In this document: positions 8,562 to 16,569 of the stretch, piece by piece | Layout: each line of letters begins with the position of its first letter | Position numbering within the stretch: the stretch's first letter is position 1 | Origin: Octadecabacter antarcticus 307 | GTDB taxonomy: Bacteria; Pseudomonadota; Alphaproteobacteria; Rhodobacterales; Rhodobacteraceae | Length of the DNA stretch: 64,000 nucleotides | Reading direction: 5' to 3' | Assembly (NCBI RefSeq): GCF_000155675.2 | Contig: NC_020911.1 | Coordinates: 4,268,501-4,332,500, forward strand | The notes under the pieces: generated by a model | Told to the model about the DNA's origin: nothing | What the model saw: only the letters and a program-made list of their open reading frames with translations | Databases searched by the model: none | Position numbers and translations under genes: made by a program

Positions 8562-9591
8562 TTATGTGGGATTAGACGTATCACTCAAAGAAGTTTCGAT
8601 CTGTATTATCGATGATGATGGGGAGGTTGTGGCGCAGGGGACCGCGCCAGCTGATCCAGAAGGGGTGGCAGGTTGGCTCAAGAACCGATCTGGCCCCAAA
8701 GCGGATCGTGCATGAAAGTGGGCAGCTTTCGATCTGGTTGCAGCGTGGAATGGTGGAATTGGATTTACCCGCAATCTGCATCGATGCCCGCAAAGCCCAT
8801 AAGAGTTTGTCTGCACGATTAAACAAGTCAGACAGTGCTGATGCAGAAGGTCTGGCGCAACTTGCACGGATGAACTGGTTCACTCCAGTTCACATCCGCA
8901 GCGAAGAGTCGGATCGTTTGCGTGCGTTAGTTGGAGGACGGGAACGTCTGATCCGGTTGCGTAAGGATCTGGAAGGCCACATCCGAGGCGTCCTTAAAAC
9001 CTTTGGCATCCGTTTGACCGGGATCGGTCAGGCGCAGCAAAGGCAGGGTTTCCGCGATCAACTTGCCGCAGCTGGCGAAACCGATCCAGTGCTGCGCACC
9101 ATCGCAGACGGGTTCATTGCCGCACACATCACGCTTTGCAATGCGACGGCTGACTTTGACCGCGCGTTGAAGGCAAAGTCAAAAGCAACCCGATCACGCG
9201 CCGCCTGATGACCATTCCGGGTGTTGGTCCCATCGTGTCGCTCAGCTTTGTTGCACTTGTCGATGATCCCGATCGGTTCAGCAAAACCGCTGATGTCGGC
9301 GCGTTCCTTGGTCTAACACCGAGGCGGCACCAATCGAGTGAAATGGATTGGTCGGGTCGAGTATCAAAGTGCGGAGATGCTGCGATGCGTGGATTGCTGC
9401 TTGAAGCGGCGTCCTGCGTCATCAGACAAGTGAAACGCTTCTCTGCTTTGAAATCCTGGGCAGTCCGACTGGCTGGACGGCGCGGGTTCCGCAAAGCCGC
9501 AGTCGCCACCGCGCGCAAGATTGCTGTGCTGATGCTGACGCTCTGGAAGTTAGGAACTGACTATCAATGGATACAGGAGGCCACTGCCTGA

Positions 9592-10379
9592 ACTAAATTC
9601 TCGCCGGACGGGCGGGAAGCGAAGTCCCGACGGGACGGAGGTTGATTGATCTCGTAAAAACGGTTGGGACGTGGCCATTGCCGCGCAACCCGCAAACGAC
9701 ATTGGAGACAATCTACCACCGAAAACCATCATGAGGCGCGGACAAGTACGACAAGTAAGACGACCGCGACCTCGGAGAGAACCATGACCCGGACGGACAG
9801 ATCGCAACCCCGCTTGACAAGGCTGCAAACAGAGAACCGTTTTTGGAACACTTTGGGGCTTGGCATCCAGTGTTTTGGAATTTCGTTTTCTGTCTATAGT
9901 CACCTCGCTCCGCTTGAATACCTCTGGCCATCGGTTGCGCTTGCGCGACTCCACGAAGAAACTGATTTTTGTAACAACGCGCTCTTCCTATCACTGGGAT
10001 AAACAGAGGTGTCCTTGATGCCATTGGCCGCGCAAAGAACAGATTATATTATTCGATGAGACGCAGGCCGCCAACCGGTGAGCACTTTGGCAGACGAACA
10101 GCGCGTCCAATATGTTTAGCTGCGCTATCCGCGCCACCGTGTTTTTAACCCAAAAACGGCGAGCCTTGGGCCGTTGAGCACCTAACAATGTCTGCAGCTT
10201 CCGCAAACGGGCAATGTGAATAAATCGTCACGGCAATTGTGCGCGCACTTCATCCGCGGGGTCATCAAAACTGGGCGAAAGTGTCTAAAACTTGTCGGCC
10301 GAACGAAAGTCTTGTGCCATGTCATTGTTTATTGTGAAAAAGCGCTATCTAAATGCAATTCGGGGAGAAAAAATTGCGT
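9592..10379. other. Gene-poor stretch behind the IS110 relic
   Basis: About 790 bp without a convincing gene. The first ~250 bp are probably the 3' noncoding end of the IS110-type element; a short hairpin CGGGAAGCGAAGTCCCG lies near 9622. Open frames of 60-130 codons exist on both strands but show no motif I recognise and no good start. The last ~100 bp should hold the promoter of the RND efflux operon. Confidence 0.5.
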
Positions 10380-11480
10380 ATGTTTAAATCTATTTTAATT
10401 GTGTCCATGGCACTTTTTTCGCATGACGTTGGGGCCCAAGGCCGGGCGGCTGCAGTCGGCGTACAATCGGTAGAACAACAGGTTTTTGCGGAAACAGTTC
10501 CGGTCTTTGCACAAGTTGTGACCGGGCGGGATGGCGCAGTGGCCGGGCGTATCTCAGGCAACGTTGACACAGTCTATGTATTGGCTGGTGACCGCGTTGA
10601 GGCAGGTGATCTGCTGATTGAGGCGAACGGCGAGTTGTTGTCAATCCGTTTGGATCAATCCCAAGCGCAAATTGCAGAATCACAGGCAGCGACAAGAACC
10701 GCAGCCGCACGTCTGATGCGGGCGCAGATTAGCTTTGATCGCATCGAAGCGCTCAGTGATACGGCGTCTTTCAGTCAAGGACGTTTTGAAGATTTGGAAG
10801 CAGAACTGCTAGAAGCCCGCTCGCTACTCGCTGAGGCAGATGCGCGTGAAAAAACCGCACAAACGCGCCTTGCGGAAGCGCGATATCAGCTGGATCGCAG
10901 TATTATCACCGCGCCGTTTTCAGGCGTAATCCTTGAGGTTTTGACCATTCCAGGCGCGTTCATTCAAGCGGGCACACCGGTCGTGCGCATGCTGGATACA
11001 AGTGCGTTTGAAGTGCGTGCCAATGTTCCCGCACGCTATGCGGACGGCCTGCGCCCCGGCTTAATCGTGACGGCTGAGACGGATAGTGGGCTCAAAGTCG
11101 CGCTTGAGCTGCGGGCAACACTCCCGATTGAAGATCCTTCAACACGTACCCGCGCAGTGCTGTTCACGACCGTGCTTGCCGCGAACGATGCACTCGTTGC
11201 CGTTGGGCAATCCTTGACGGTTGATATCCCCTTAGGTGAAGCGCGCGCGATGGTGACTGTGCCAAAGGATGCGCTCGTTCAAGCCAGTGGTGGTTGGACT
11301 GTGTTTGTGGCCGTCGACGGTCAGGCCCAGCCGCGCACCGTCACAGTGGGCGTGCCCGTGGGAAACCGTTATGAAGTGTTGGACGGGTTGCAGATTGGCG
11401 ATCTTGTGGTTGTGCGCGGAAACGAAAGATTACGTCCGGGCCAAGACATCGCGCCGTCCGTCGTGGAGGTCAGCCAGTGA
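10380..11480 (+). CDS. RND efflux periplasmic adaptor (membrane-fusion protein)
   Basis: A 366-residue HlyD/AcrA-type adaptor that links an inner-membrane RND pump to the outer membrane. It has a signal peptide (MFKSILIVSMALFSHDVGAQ), a lipoyl half-motif 'GRISGNVDTVYVLAGDRVEA', an alpha-helical hairpin (~80-165) rich in Ala/Gln/Glu, the second lipoyl half 'SIITAPFSGVILEVLTIPGA', a beta-barrel, and the terminal domain 'VPKDALVQASGGWTVFVAVD'. No lipobox Cys is present. ATG 10380 is chosen for the signal peptide and the GGGGAGA upstream. The stop overlaps the start of the permease gene by four bases, so the two are translationally coupled. The substrate is unknown. Confidence 0.9.
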   Translation: MFKSILIVSMALFSHDVGAQGRAAAVGVQSVEQQVFAETVPVFAQVVTGRDGAVAGRISGNVDTVYVLAGDRVEAGDLLIEANGELLSIRLDQSQAQIAESQAATRTAAARLMRAQISFDRIEALSDTASFSQGRFEDLEAELLEARSLLAEADAREKTAQTRLAEARYQLDRSIITAPFSGVILEVLTIPGAFIQAGTPVVRMLDTSAFEVRANVPARYADGLRPGLIVTAETDSGLKVALELRATLPIEDPSTRTRAVLFTTVLAANDALVAVGQSLTVDIPLGEARAMVTVPKDALVQASGGWTVFVAVDGQAQPRTVTVGVPVGNRYEVLDGLQIGDLVVVRGNERLRPGQDIAPSVVEVSQ

Positions 11481-14400
11481 ACCTGATCCGTTATTCCATT
11501 GCTCGACCAGTAGCGGTCGTCGCGGCGGTTCTGATCGCAGTTCTTTTTGGAATGCTGGCGCTGTCGCGCATACCGATCCAATTGGCCCCCGATGTGCGCA
11601 AACCGATTGTCGTCGTGCAAACCAGCTGGCCCGGCGCCGCCCCGTCTGAAGTCGAGCGCGAGATTGTAAACCTGCAAGAAGAAACACTGCGCGGCCTTGA
11701 AGGGCTTGAAATCATGACGTCGCGGTCGCGCACGGGCGAAGCATCCGTGACGCTAGAATTTGCCGTTGGCACAGACATGAGCCAGTCGTTGTTGCTGGTG
11801 TCAAACCGTCTAGACCGTGTTGGAGGTTATCCTGCCGAGGCGAGCCAACCAACACTCAATACCTCGGGCGCAGATGACAGCCCGATCGCGTGGGTTTTGA
11901 TGACCGCAAAAGAGGGCAACACACGGGCCATGCCCACCTATGGCGACTTTCTGGAAGACGTCATCAAAGACCGCGTCGAACGCATCGAAGGCGTGTCAGC
12001 CGTTAATGTCTTCGGCGGGACACAGCGTGAATTGCAGGTCATCGTTGACCCCCAACGACTGTCACGCTACGGCCTGACAGTGCCCGAGGTCGTGCGGGTT
12101 TTACGGTCTGAAAACATATCAACCTCAGCTGGGGACGTGGACGAGGGCAAACGCCGTTATGTCGTGCGCACCGAAAGCAGCCTGAACACCGAAGACGCGA
12201 TCCGCAATGTTGTGCTGCGGTCAGATGTGGCGAACGGCGGTGTTGGCCGTGTCCGCGTTATGGACGTTGCCGAGGTGTCATTCGCCTACCAAGAGGCGAC
12301 AAGCCGGCTGCGTTTCGAAGGAGAACCGGGCCTCGCGTTTAATGTGGTGCGTGAATCTGGCGCCAACGTGATCAGTGTTATGGAAGAATTCCGCGTGGTA
12401 TTGGAGGAATTGCGTGTCGGTCCTCTGAACGACGTCGGGTTGAACGCGGAACAGGTTTACGACGAAACGATATATATTCAGGGCGCCATTGATCTTGTGA
12501 TCCAGAATATTTGGATCGGCGCGGCGCTTGCTGCGTTTATCCTTATGTTGTTCTTGCGCAGTACACGCGCCACGATCATTGTATCTCTCGCCATCCCAGT
12601 GTCGATTGTCGCCACATTCGTGGTTATGGCGCTGACCGGGCGCACGCTGAACGTGATTTCATTGGCAGGGATCGCGTTTGCCATCGGCATGATCGTGGAT
12701 GCGGCCATTGTCGTGTTGGAAAACATTTTTCGCCTGCGCGAGGCAGGGTATAGCAGACGCGAAGCCGCCTATCTGGGCGCAAAGCAGGTGTGGGGTGCGA
12801 TCCTTGTGTCAGCCTTGACAACCGTGTTGGTATTTATTCCAATTTTGATCATGCAGCTTGAGGCGGGACAGTTGTTTCGCGACATCGCGGTGGCGATTTC
12901 CGTGTCCGTGATTTTATCCCTTTTGGTTGCCGTGACGGTCATTCCAGCGCTCTCCAGCAGGTTGCTTCGTGCGGATGATCAACTGCCCATGCGGATTTGG
13001 GGCGTTGATCATATTGCGTCAGGGTTTCGGCGCGCGGTGATGGCCTACGTGCGGATCACTGTGCGGTACCGTTCAATCGGGATTGCGATGGTTGCCGTAA
13101 TTGCGGGCGGTGCAGCGATCGCCAGTTGGACGTTCCTGCCCCGTCTTGAATACCTGCCCGAAGGCAACCGCAACTTGGTCTTTGGTCTGATAATCCCACC
13201 ACCGGGGTATAATCTGGAAACCACGGAAACAATTGCCCAACGCATCGAAAACGTCGCACGACCGCTTTGGGAGGCTGCGCCAGACACGCAGACGGAAGAT
13301 GGTATTCCCTCCATCGACAGCTTCTTTTTCGTAGCCACACCTGGCAATTCGTTTGTGGGTGCTGGCGCTGTTGATCCTAGCCGCGCAGCTGAACTTATCC
13401 CTGTTCTGAGTAGCCCGATATTTGCAGAGCCAGGCACATTCGGGTTCATGACCCAGCCGTCGTTGTTCGGGCGCGGTGTTGGCGGCGGGCGTACGATTGA
13501 ATTGAATGTATCTGGCCAAGACCTTGACGTTATTTTGGGTGTTGCGGGGCGGGCGGCCGGCATCGTATCACAAATTTTGCCCCGCTCGGAAGGGCATCAG
13601 TTCCGCCCCATTCCGGGGCTGGAACTTGGCGCACCCGAAGTGCGTCTGATCCCAGATCGTTTGCGGTTGGCGGATGCGGGGCTAGATAGTTCTGCACTGG
13701 CCGCCACTGTTGATGCGTTCAACGATGGGTTGCGCGTTGCGCAGGTCACGATTGGGTCAGACCGCGTCAATCTGGTACTGAAGGGCGATCCATCCGTCAC
13801 TGACGCCGTGCGCACGCAAGACATCGGCAATTACCCCGTAGTGACTCCCGGGGGTCAGATTGTGCCAGTGTCTGCGCTGGCGGATGTCGTCCTAACAGCC
13901 GGCCCGACTGAAATTCGACACCGCGAACGATTGCGCACCGTCACGCTTGAGGTCCGGCCCTCAAACGATCTGCCTCTCGAACAAGCTGTTGAGATGTTGG
14001 AAACCCAAGTGGTTGCCGTGCTGGAACAGCAAGGGTTACCCAATGACATTCAGCTCAGTGTATCAGGCACGGCAGATCAGCTGAGCCAGACATGGGCTGC
14101 CATTCAGATTAATTTGATCGTCGCGATGATCATCGTATTCCTTGTTATGGCGATCTTATTTGAGAGCTTTCTGTTGCCACTTGTCATCATGATCTCGGTG
14201 CCTGTTGCTGCAGCAGGTGGCGTAGGCGGTTTGGCGCTTTTGAACACCTATCAAACCCAACCGTTGGATATGCTGACGCTTTTAGGATTCGTCATTCTAG
14301 TTGGAATTGTTGTTAATAACGCGATCCTTATCGTGCACCAAACGCTGTTTCACCTTCGCGACGAAGGGATGGAGCCTGTGGACGCCATAGAAGAAGCAAC

Positions 14401-14638
14401 GCGCAACCGGATTCGACCAATATTCATGTCCACCTTAACCAGTGTAATGGGGATGCTGCCCCTGATTATCTTCTCCGGCGAAGGATCTGAACTCTATCGT
14501 GGGCTCGGCGCAGTTGTGGTCGGTGGCTTGTCACTGTCAGCCTTCCTCACGTTGCTGACGGTGCCGCCGCTGCTGCGACTTTGCATTCGTAAAAACGTTG
14601 AGGTGTCTGACTTAGAAACCATCGCACGGCCTGCTTAA
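11477..14638 (+). CDS. RND efflux permease
   Basis: A 1053-residue resistance-nodulation-division pump, the usual length for AcrB/MexF-type proteins. The N-terminal membrane segment is 'PVAVVAAVLIAVLFGMLALS', followed by two large periplasmic loops and 12 membrane segments in two halves (~335-500 and ~880-1035). The TM4 proton-relay region reads 'IGMIVDAAIVVLENIF': one Asp is present and the second position is Ala, unlike the Asp-Asp of AcrB. The TM10 counterpart is 'GIVVNNAILIVHQ'. The protein works as a proton-driven exporter with the adaptor encoded just upstream. No outer-membrane channel gene is in the operon, so a TolC-type protein from elsewhere is presumably used. Confidence 0.92.
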   Translation: MNLIRYSIARPVAVVAAVLIAVLFGMLALSRIPIQLAPDVRKPIVVVQTSWPGAAPSEVEREIVNLQEETLRGLEGLEIMTSRSRTGEASVTLEFAVGTDMSQSLLLVSNRLDRVGGYPAEASQPTLNTSGADDSPIAWVLMTAKEGNTRAMPTYGDFLEDVIKDRVERIEGVSAVNVFGGTQRELQVIVDPQRLSRYGLTVPEVVRVLRSENISTSAGDVDEGKRRYVVRTESSLNTEDAIRNVVLRSDVANGGVGRVRVMDVAEVSFAYQEATSRLRFEGEPGLAFNVVRESGANVISVMEEFRVVLEELRVGPLNDVGLNAEQVYDETIYIQGAIDLVIQNIWIGAALAAFILMLFLRSTRATIIVSLAIPVSIVATFVVMALTGRTLNVISLAGIAFAIGMIVDAAIVVLENIFRLREAGYSRREAAYLGAKQVWGAILVSALTTVLVFIPILIMQLEAGQLFRDIAVAISVSVILSLLVAVTVIPALSSRLLRADDQLPMRIWGVDHIASGFRRAVMAYVRITVRYRSIGIAMVAVIAGGAAIASWTFLPRLEYLPEGNRNLVFGLIIPPPGYNLETTETIAQRIENVARPLWEAAPDTQTEDGIPSIDSFFFVATPGNSFVGAGAVDPSRAAELIPVLSSPIFAEPGTFGFMTQPSLFGRGVGGGRTIELNVSGQDLDVILGVAGRAAGIVSQILPRSEGHQFRPIPGLELGAPEVRLIPDRLRLADAGLDSSALAATVDAFNDGLRVAQVTIGSDRVNLVLKGDPSVTDAVRTQDIGNYPVVTPGGQIVPVSALADVVLTAGPTEIRHRERLRTVTLEVRPSNDLPLEQAVEMLETQVVAVLEQQGLPNDIQLSVSGTADQLSQTWAAIQINLIVAMIIVFLVMAILFESFLLPLVIMISVPVAAAGGVGGLALLNTYQTQPLDMLTLLGFVILVGIVVNNAILIVHQTLFHLRDEGMEPVDAIEEATRNRIRPIFMSTLTSVMGMLPLIIFSGEGSELYRGLGAVVVGGLSLSAFLTLLTVPPLLRLCIRKNVEVSDLETIARPA

Positions 14639-15052
14639 AGGCCCTGACTGACGCATTCGATCAGGTCCTGTTTGGACAAATATCGGCCTTTGCAAAGCTA
14701 CTCCACTGGCGACATGCGTGATCTTGATCACTGACCGCGCTGGAATGTTCAACTGATTATCATAACGCCACAATCGAGGCGGTAGAGAGCGATTTCGTCC
14801 TCTGCCGCTAAGCGGACATTGATCTTTACCAAAACAATAGCAGGCTTGCCGCCATCATTTGTTTCAGGCGCGTCGTTGACAACTTAGGGCTTGTGTTATG
14901 TTTTCCCCATCGATCTGCAAAGATTGAGCCATTGCCCGCTAAGCCAATTTCGGGGAGAACTGGTGGCGGCTGGATCGATATGGGCTTGGTCGTAAGGGAC
15001 CGTTTCTGAGTATGGTCAGCCGCCGTCTTCGCATGAGGCCTGAACCACTGAC

Positions 15053-15086
15053 CAACAGGCGATTGCGCAGCAATCTGCCGAAAGAT
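15053..15086 (+). repeat. Palindromic insert element, divergent copy D
   Basis: The sequence reads CAACAGGC, stem GATTGC, loop GCA, stem GCAATC, then TGCCGAAAG. It matches copy C (35.6 kb) in the layout GC-stem-loop-stem-TGCCGA, but the left TGCCCGG end and the right GAGAGG end are eroded. It lies in decayed DNA beside an IS3 relic. Confidence 0.6.
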
Positions 15087-15099
15087 GGGTACGCAAGCC

Positions 15100-15231
15100 A
15101 CGGGCTTGCACGACAAGCATATCTTCGAGTGCATTGAAGTATTCTACAACCTAAAGCGCCGTCGCTCCGGCATCGGCTACCAAAAACCGCAAAAGGCATT
15201 TGACGATATCGCTAGGAAAGCGGCTGAATAG
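15100..15231 (+). pseudogene. IS3-family transposase, C-terminal remnant
   Basis: The in-frame stretch 'HIFECIEVFYNLKRRRSGIG' followed by 'YQKPQKAFDDIARKAAE' and TAG is the characteristic C-terminus of an IS3-family orfB (IF-YIE-FYN-KRRHS-IGY). Nothing upstream of ~15100 can be read as the rest of the gene. Confidence 0.75.
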
Positions 15232-15521
15232 GATCAATAATAAAACTGTCCGTAATCTGGGGCGAACTTCATCTTATAAAATACGCCTTTTTGTACCTGT
15301 CATTTTTGCTGCCACCGCAGCCACTATGCTTGATGCTTGCTGAAATCCTTGACGACACAATTTTTCTGGCCAATGATGTAAGCAAGAAAAGAATACTGCT
15401 AGGTACATCCCGCCTGAATTTATTTCATCGGCCCTAGCGTATCTTGATGATGTGCGGGATTCAGATGCCCCATTATGAAAAAAGATGGCGCAAAGGTTAA
15501 CTATCTTTAGCCGTGCGCCCG

Positions 15522-16250
15522 TCAATCTGAACTGGCGGCCGATTTCAGGCCAAGCATATCAACATTGTTGAACGACTGCAGGTGTACATAGCACAATTCC
15601 AACTCATCATTGTTGAACATCATGGTCAGTGTTTCCGGTGCGATGGCTTTTAGTTTCTCACGGTTGATCCGGAAGAAACCAGACAGACGGCGTGGTTGGC
15701 TTGCGTCGCCCATAAAGTTGGCAACGGCTGGTTCCAGCAGGCCAAGTTCGAGCAGCCGGGCGCAAAAGATTTTGGTTTGCAGGTGTTGATTTTGATACTG
15801 AGCAGAAAACTGAAGTTTATTCTCCAAATACTGCGTGCGTTCCCCGTCTGAATCGAAAAGGCGTTCGCCCACACCGTCGCTGTTGACACCTTCAAATTCT
15901 TCGTCGATGCACAGCACCAATTGGTCTTCTTCAGGGCTTTGTGCAAAAACAAAAGGATAACGGCGCAAGAAAGCAGGCACATATTTACCCGTCCATAAGC
16001 CGTCTTCGTCGATAAATTCGTTCTGATCACTTTCGACGCCTAGCAAAACTGATGGAAATATAGCGCCTTCAGAGCCAGTAAATACAATTACCAAATCAGC
16101 AGAAGATGCCGTAAACTCTGCTGCCACAATAGGTACCGTGTTGACGTGTTTTGCAAATGCGTATGTGTCGGTTATTTCGACAGATACGTCCTTATGTGCT
16201 TGGGTATTCACAGGTACGGCCCGGCCGTAAATTATGTTTTGCTTTGCCAT
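15522..16250 (-). CDS. SapC-family protein
   Basis: About 242 residues, similar to the SapC family (named from a Campylobacter surface-layer locus; biochemical role not established). Family features: 'FPSVLLGVESDQNEFIDEDG', then 'GKYVPAFLRRYPFVFAQ', a conserved Asp/Glu-rich segment 'LVLCIDEEFEGVN' and the late 'RRLSGFFRINREKLKAI'. No signal peptide is seen, so it is probably cytoplasmic. The start at 16250 is preferred because GAGAGG lies just upstream on the coding strand; an in-frame ATG at 16274 would add eight residues. It stands 319 bp downstream of a large repeat/Hint-domain surface protein on the same strand, which suggests a role in that protein's processing or export. Confidence 0.85.
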   Translation of the reverse strand: MAKQNIIYGRAVPVNTQAHKDVSVEITDTYAFAKHVNTVPIVAAEFTASSADLVIVFTGSEGAIFPSVLLGVESDQNEFIDEDGLWTGKYVPAFLRRYPFVFAQSPEEDQLVLCIDEEFEGVNSDGVGERLFDSDGERTQYLENKLQFSAQYQNQHLQTKIFCARLLELGLLEPAVANFMGDASQPRRLSGFFRINREKLKAIAPETLTMMFNNDELELCYVHLQSFNNVDMLGLKSAASSD

Positions 16251-16569
16251 TTTTTGCCTCTCAATCAGCCTCAATTTTTTCTAACGCGCGTTATCTTTTT
16301 AGGAAAAGGTGTTCAGATAAATAGATCTTAGTGAAAATGTGCCATATGTATCGTTAGGGGCAAGTATATGATTTCTTGTGTTTTTCGAGGTTACCTTAGA
16401 ATGTAATTGTCCCATGTTTGGGTCGGTCGTTTGAGCCCAAGCAAGGGTAAGGGAGAACGCACCTTTAACAAAGCCATCTGCATAACGGGCGAGATAGGGA
16501 CCTTTAGGCTGGCTTGTTGAATTATCGCCGAGAGGTCCCTACTAGCTTTGGCTGCCTTCGCACTTGAGA
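16251..16569. other. Gap between sapC-like and Hint-protein genes
   Basis: 319 bp, AT-rich near 16270-16400, with no gene. It probably contains the promoter of the SapC-type gene and the transcript end of the upstream gene. I see no clear terminator hairpin; the short inverted match 'tagggacct...aggtccct' (16495-16544, wide spacing) is the only pairing noticed. Confidence 0.4.

Larger units (their letters stand above)
7378..9591 (+). pseudogene. IS110-family transposase, interrupted by IS1595 and frameshifted
   Basis: A second, different IS110-family transposase. ATG 7378 follows GAGGAGAACGACC. The first codons (MTYYVG) run to 7394; sequence resumes at 8571 as 'LDVSLKEVSICIIDDDGEVV', because an IS1595 element sits between. 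Two more lesions follow: a frame change near 8685 (before 'PKRIVHESGQLSIWLQRGM') and another near 9170 (before 'SNPITRRLMTIPGVGPIV'). The DEDD residues can be followed: D in GLDVSLKE, E in VHESG, D/D in 'KSDSADAEGLAQLAR'. The C-terminal part has 'RVSKCGDAAMRGLLLEAASC'. The gene is dead. The outer ends of the element cannot be fixed from the sequence alone. Confidence 0.85.
14639..15521. other. Relic-rich intergenic stretch
   Basis: About 880 bp with no intact gene. It contains the tail of an IS3-type transposase (15100-15231), a divergent copy of the palindromic insert (15053-15086) and a hairpin GCAAGCCACGGGCTTGC near 15094. The remainder looks like decayed sequence; I recognise nothing else in it. 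Confidence 0.6.

Noticed and set aside
9991..10206. 71-codon minus-strand frame in the gap before the RND operon
   Set aside because: No recognised family, no ribosome site and no neighbour context; kept only as part of the gene-poor stretch.
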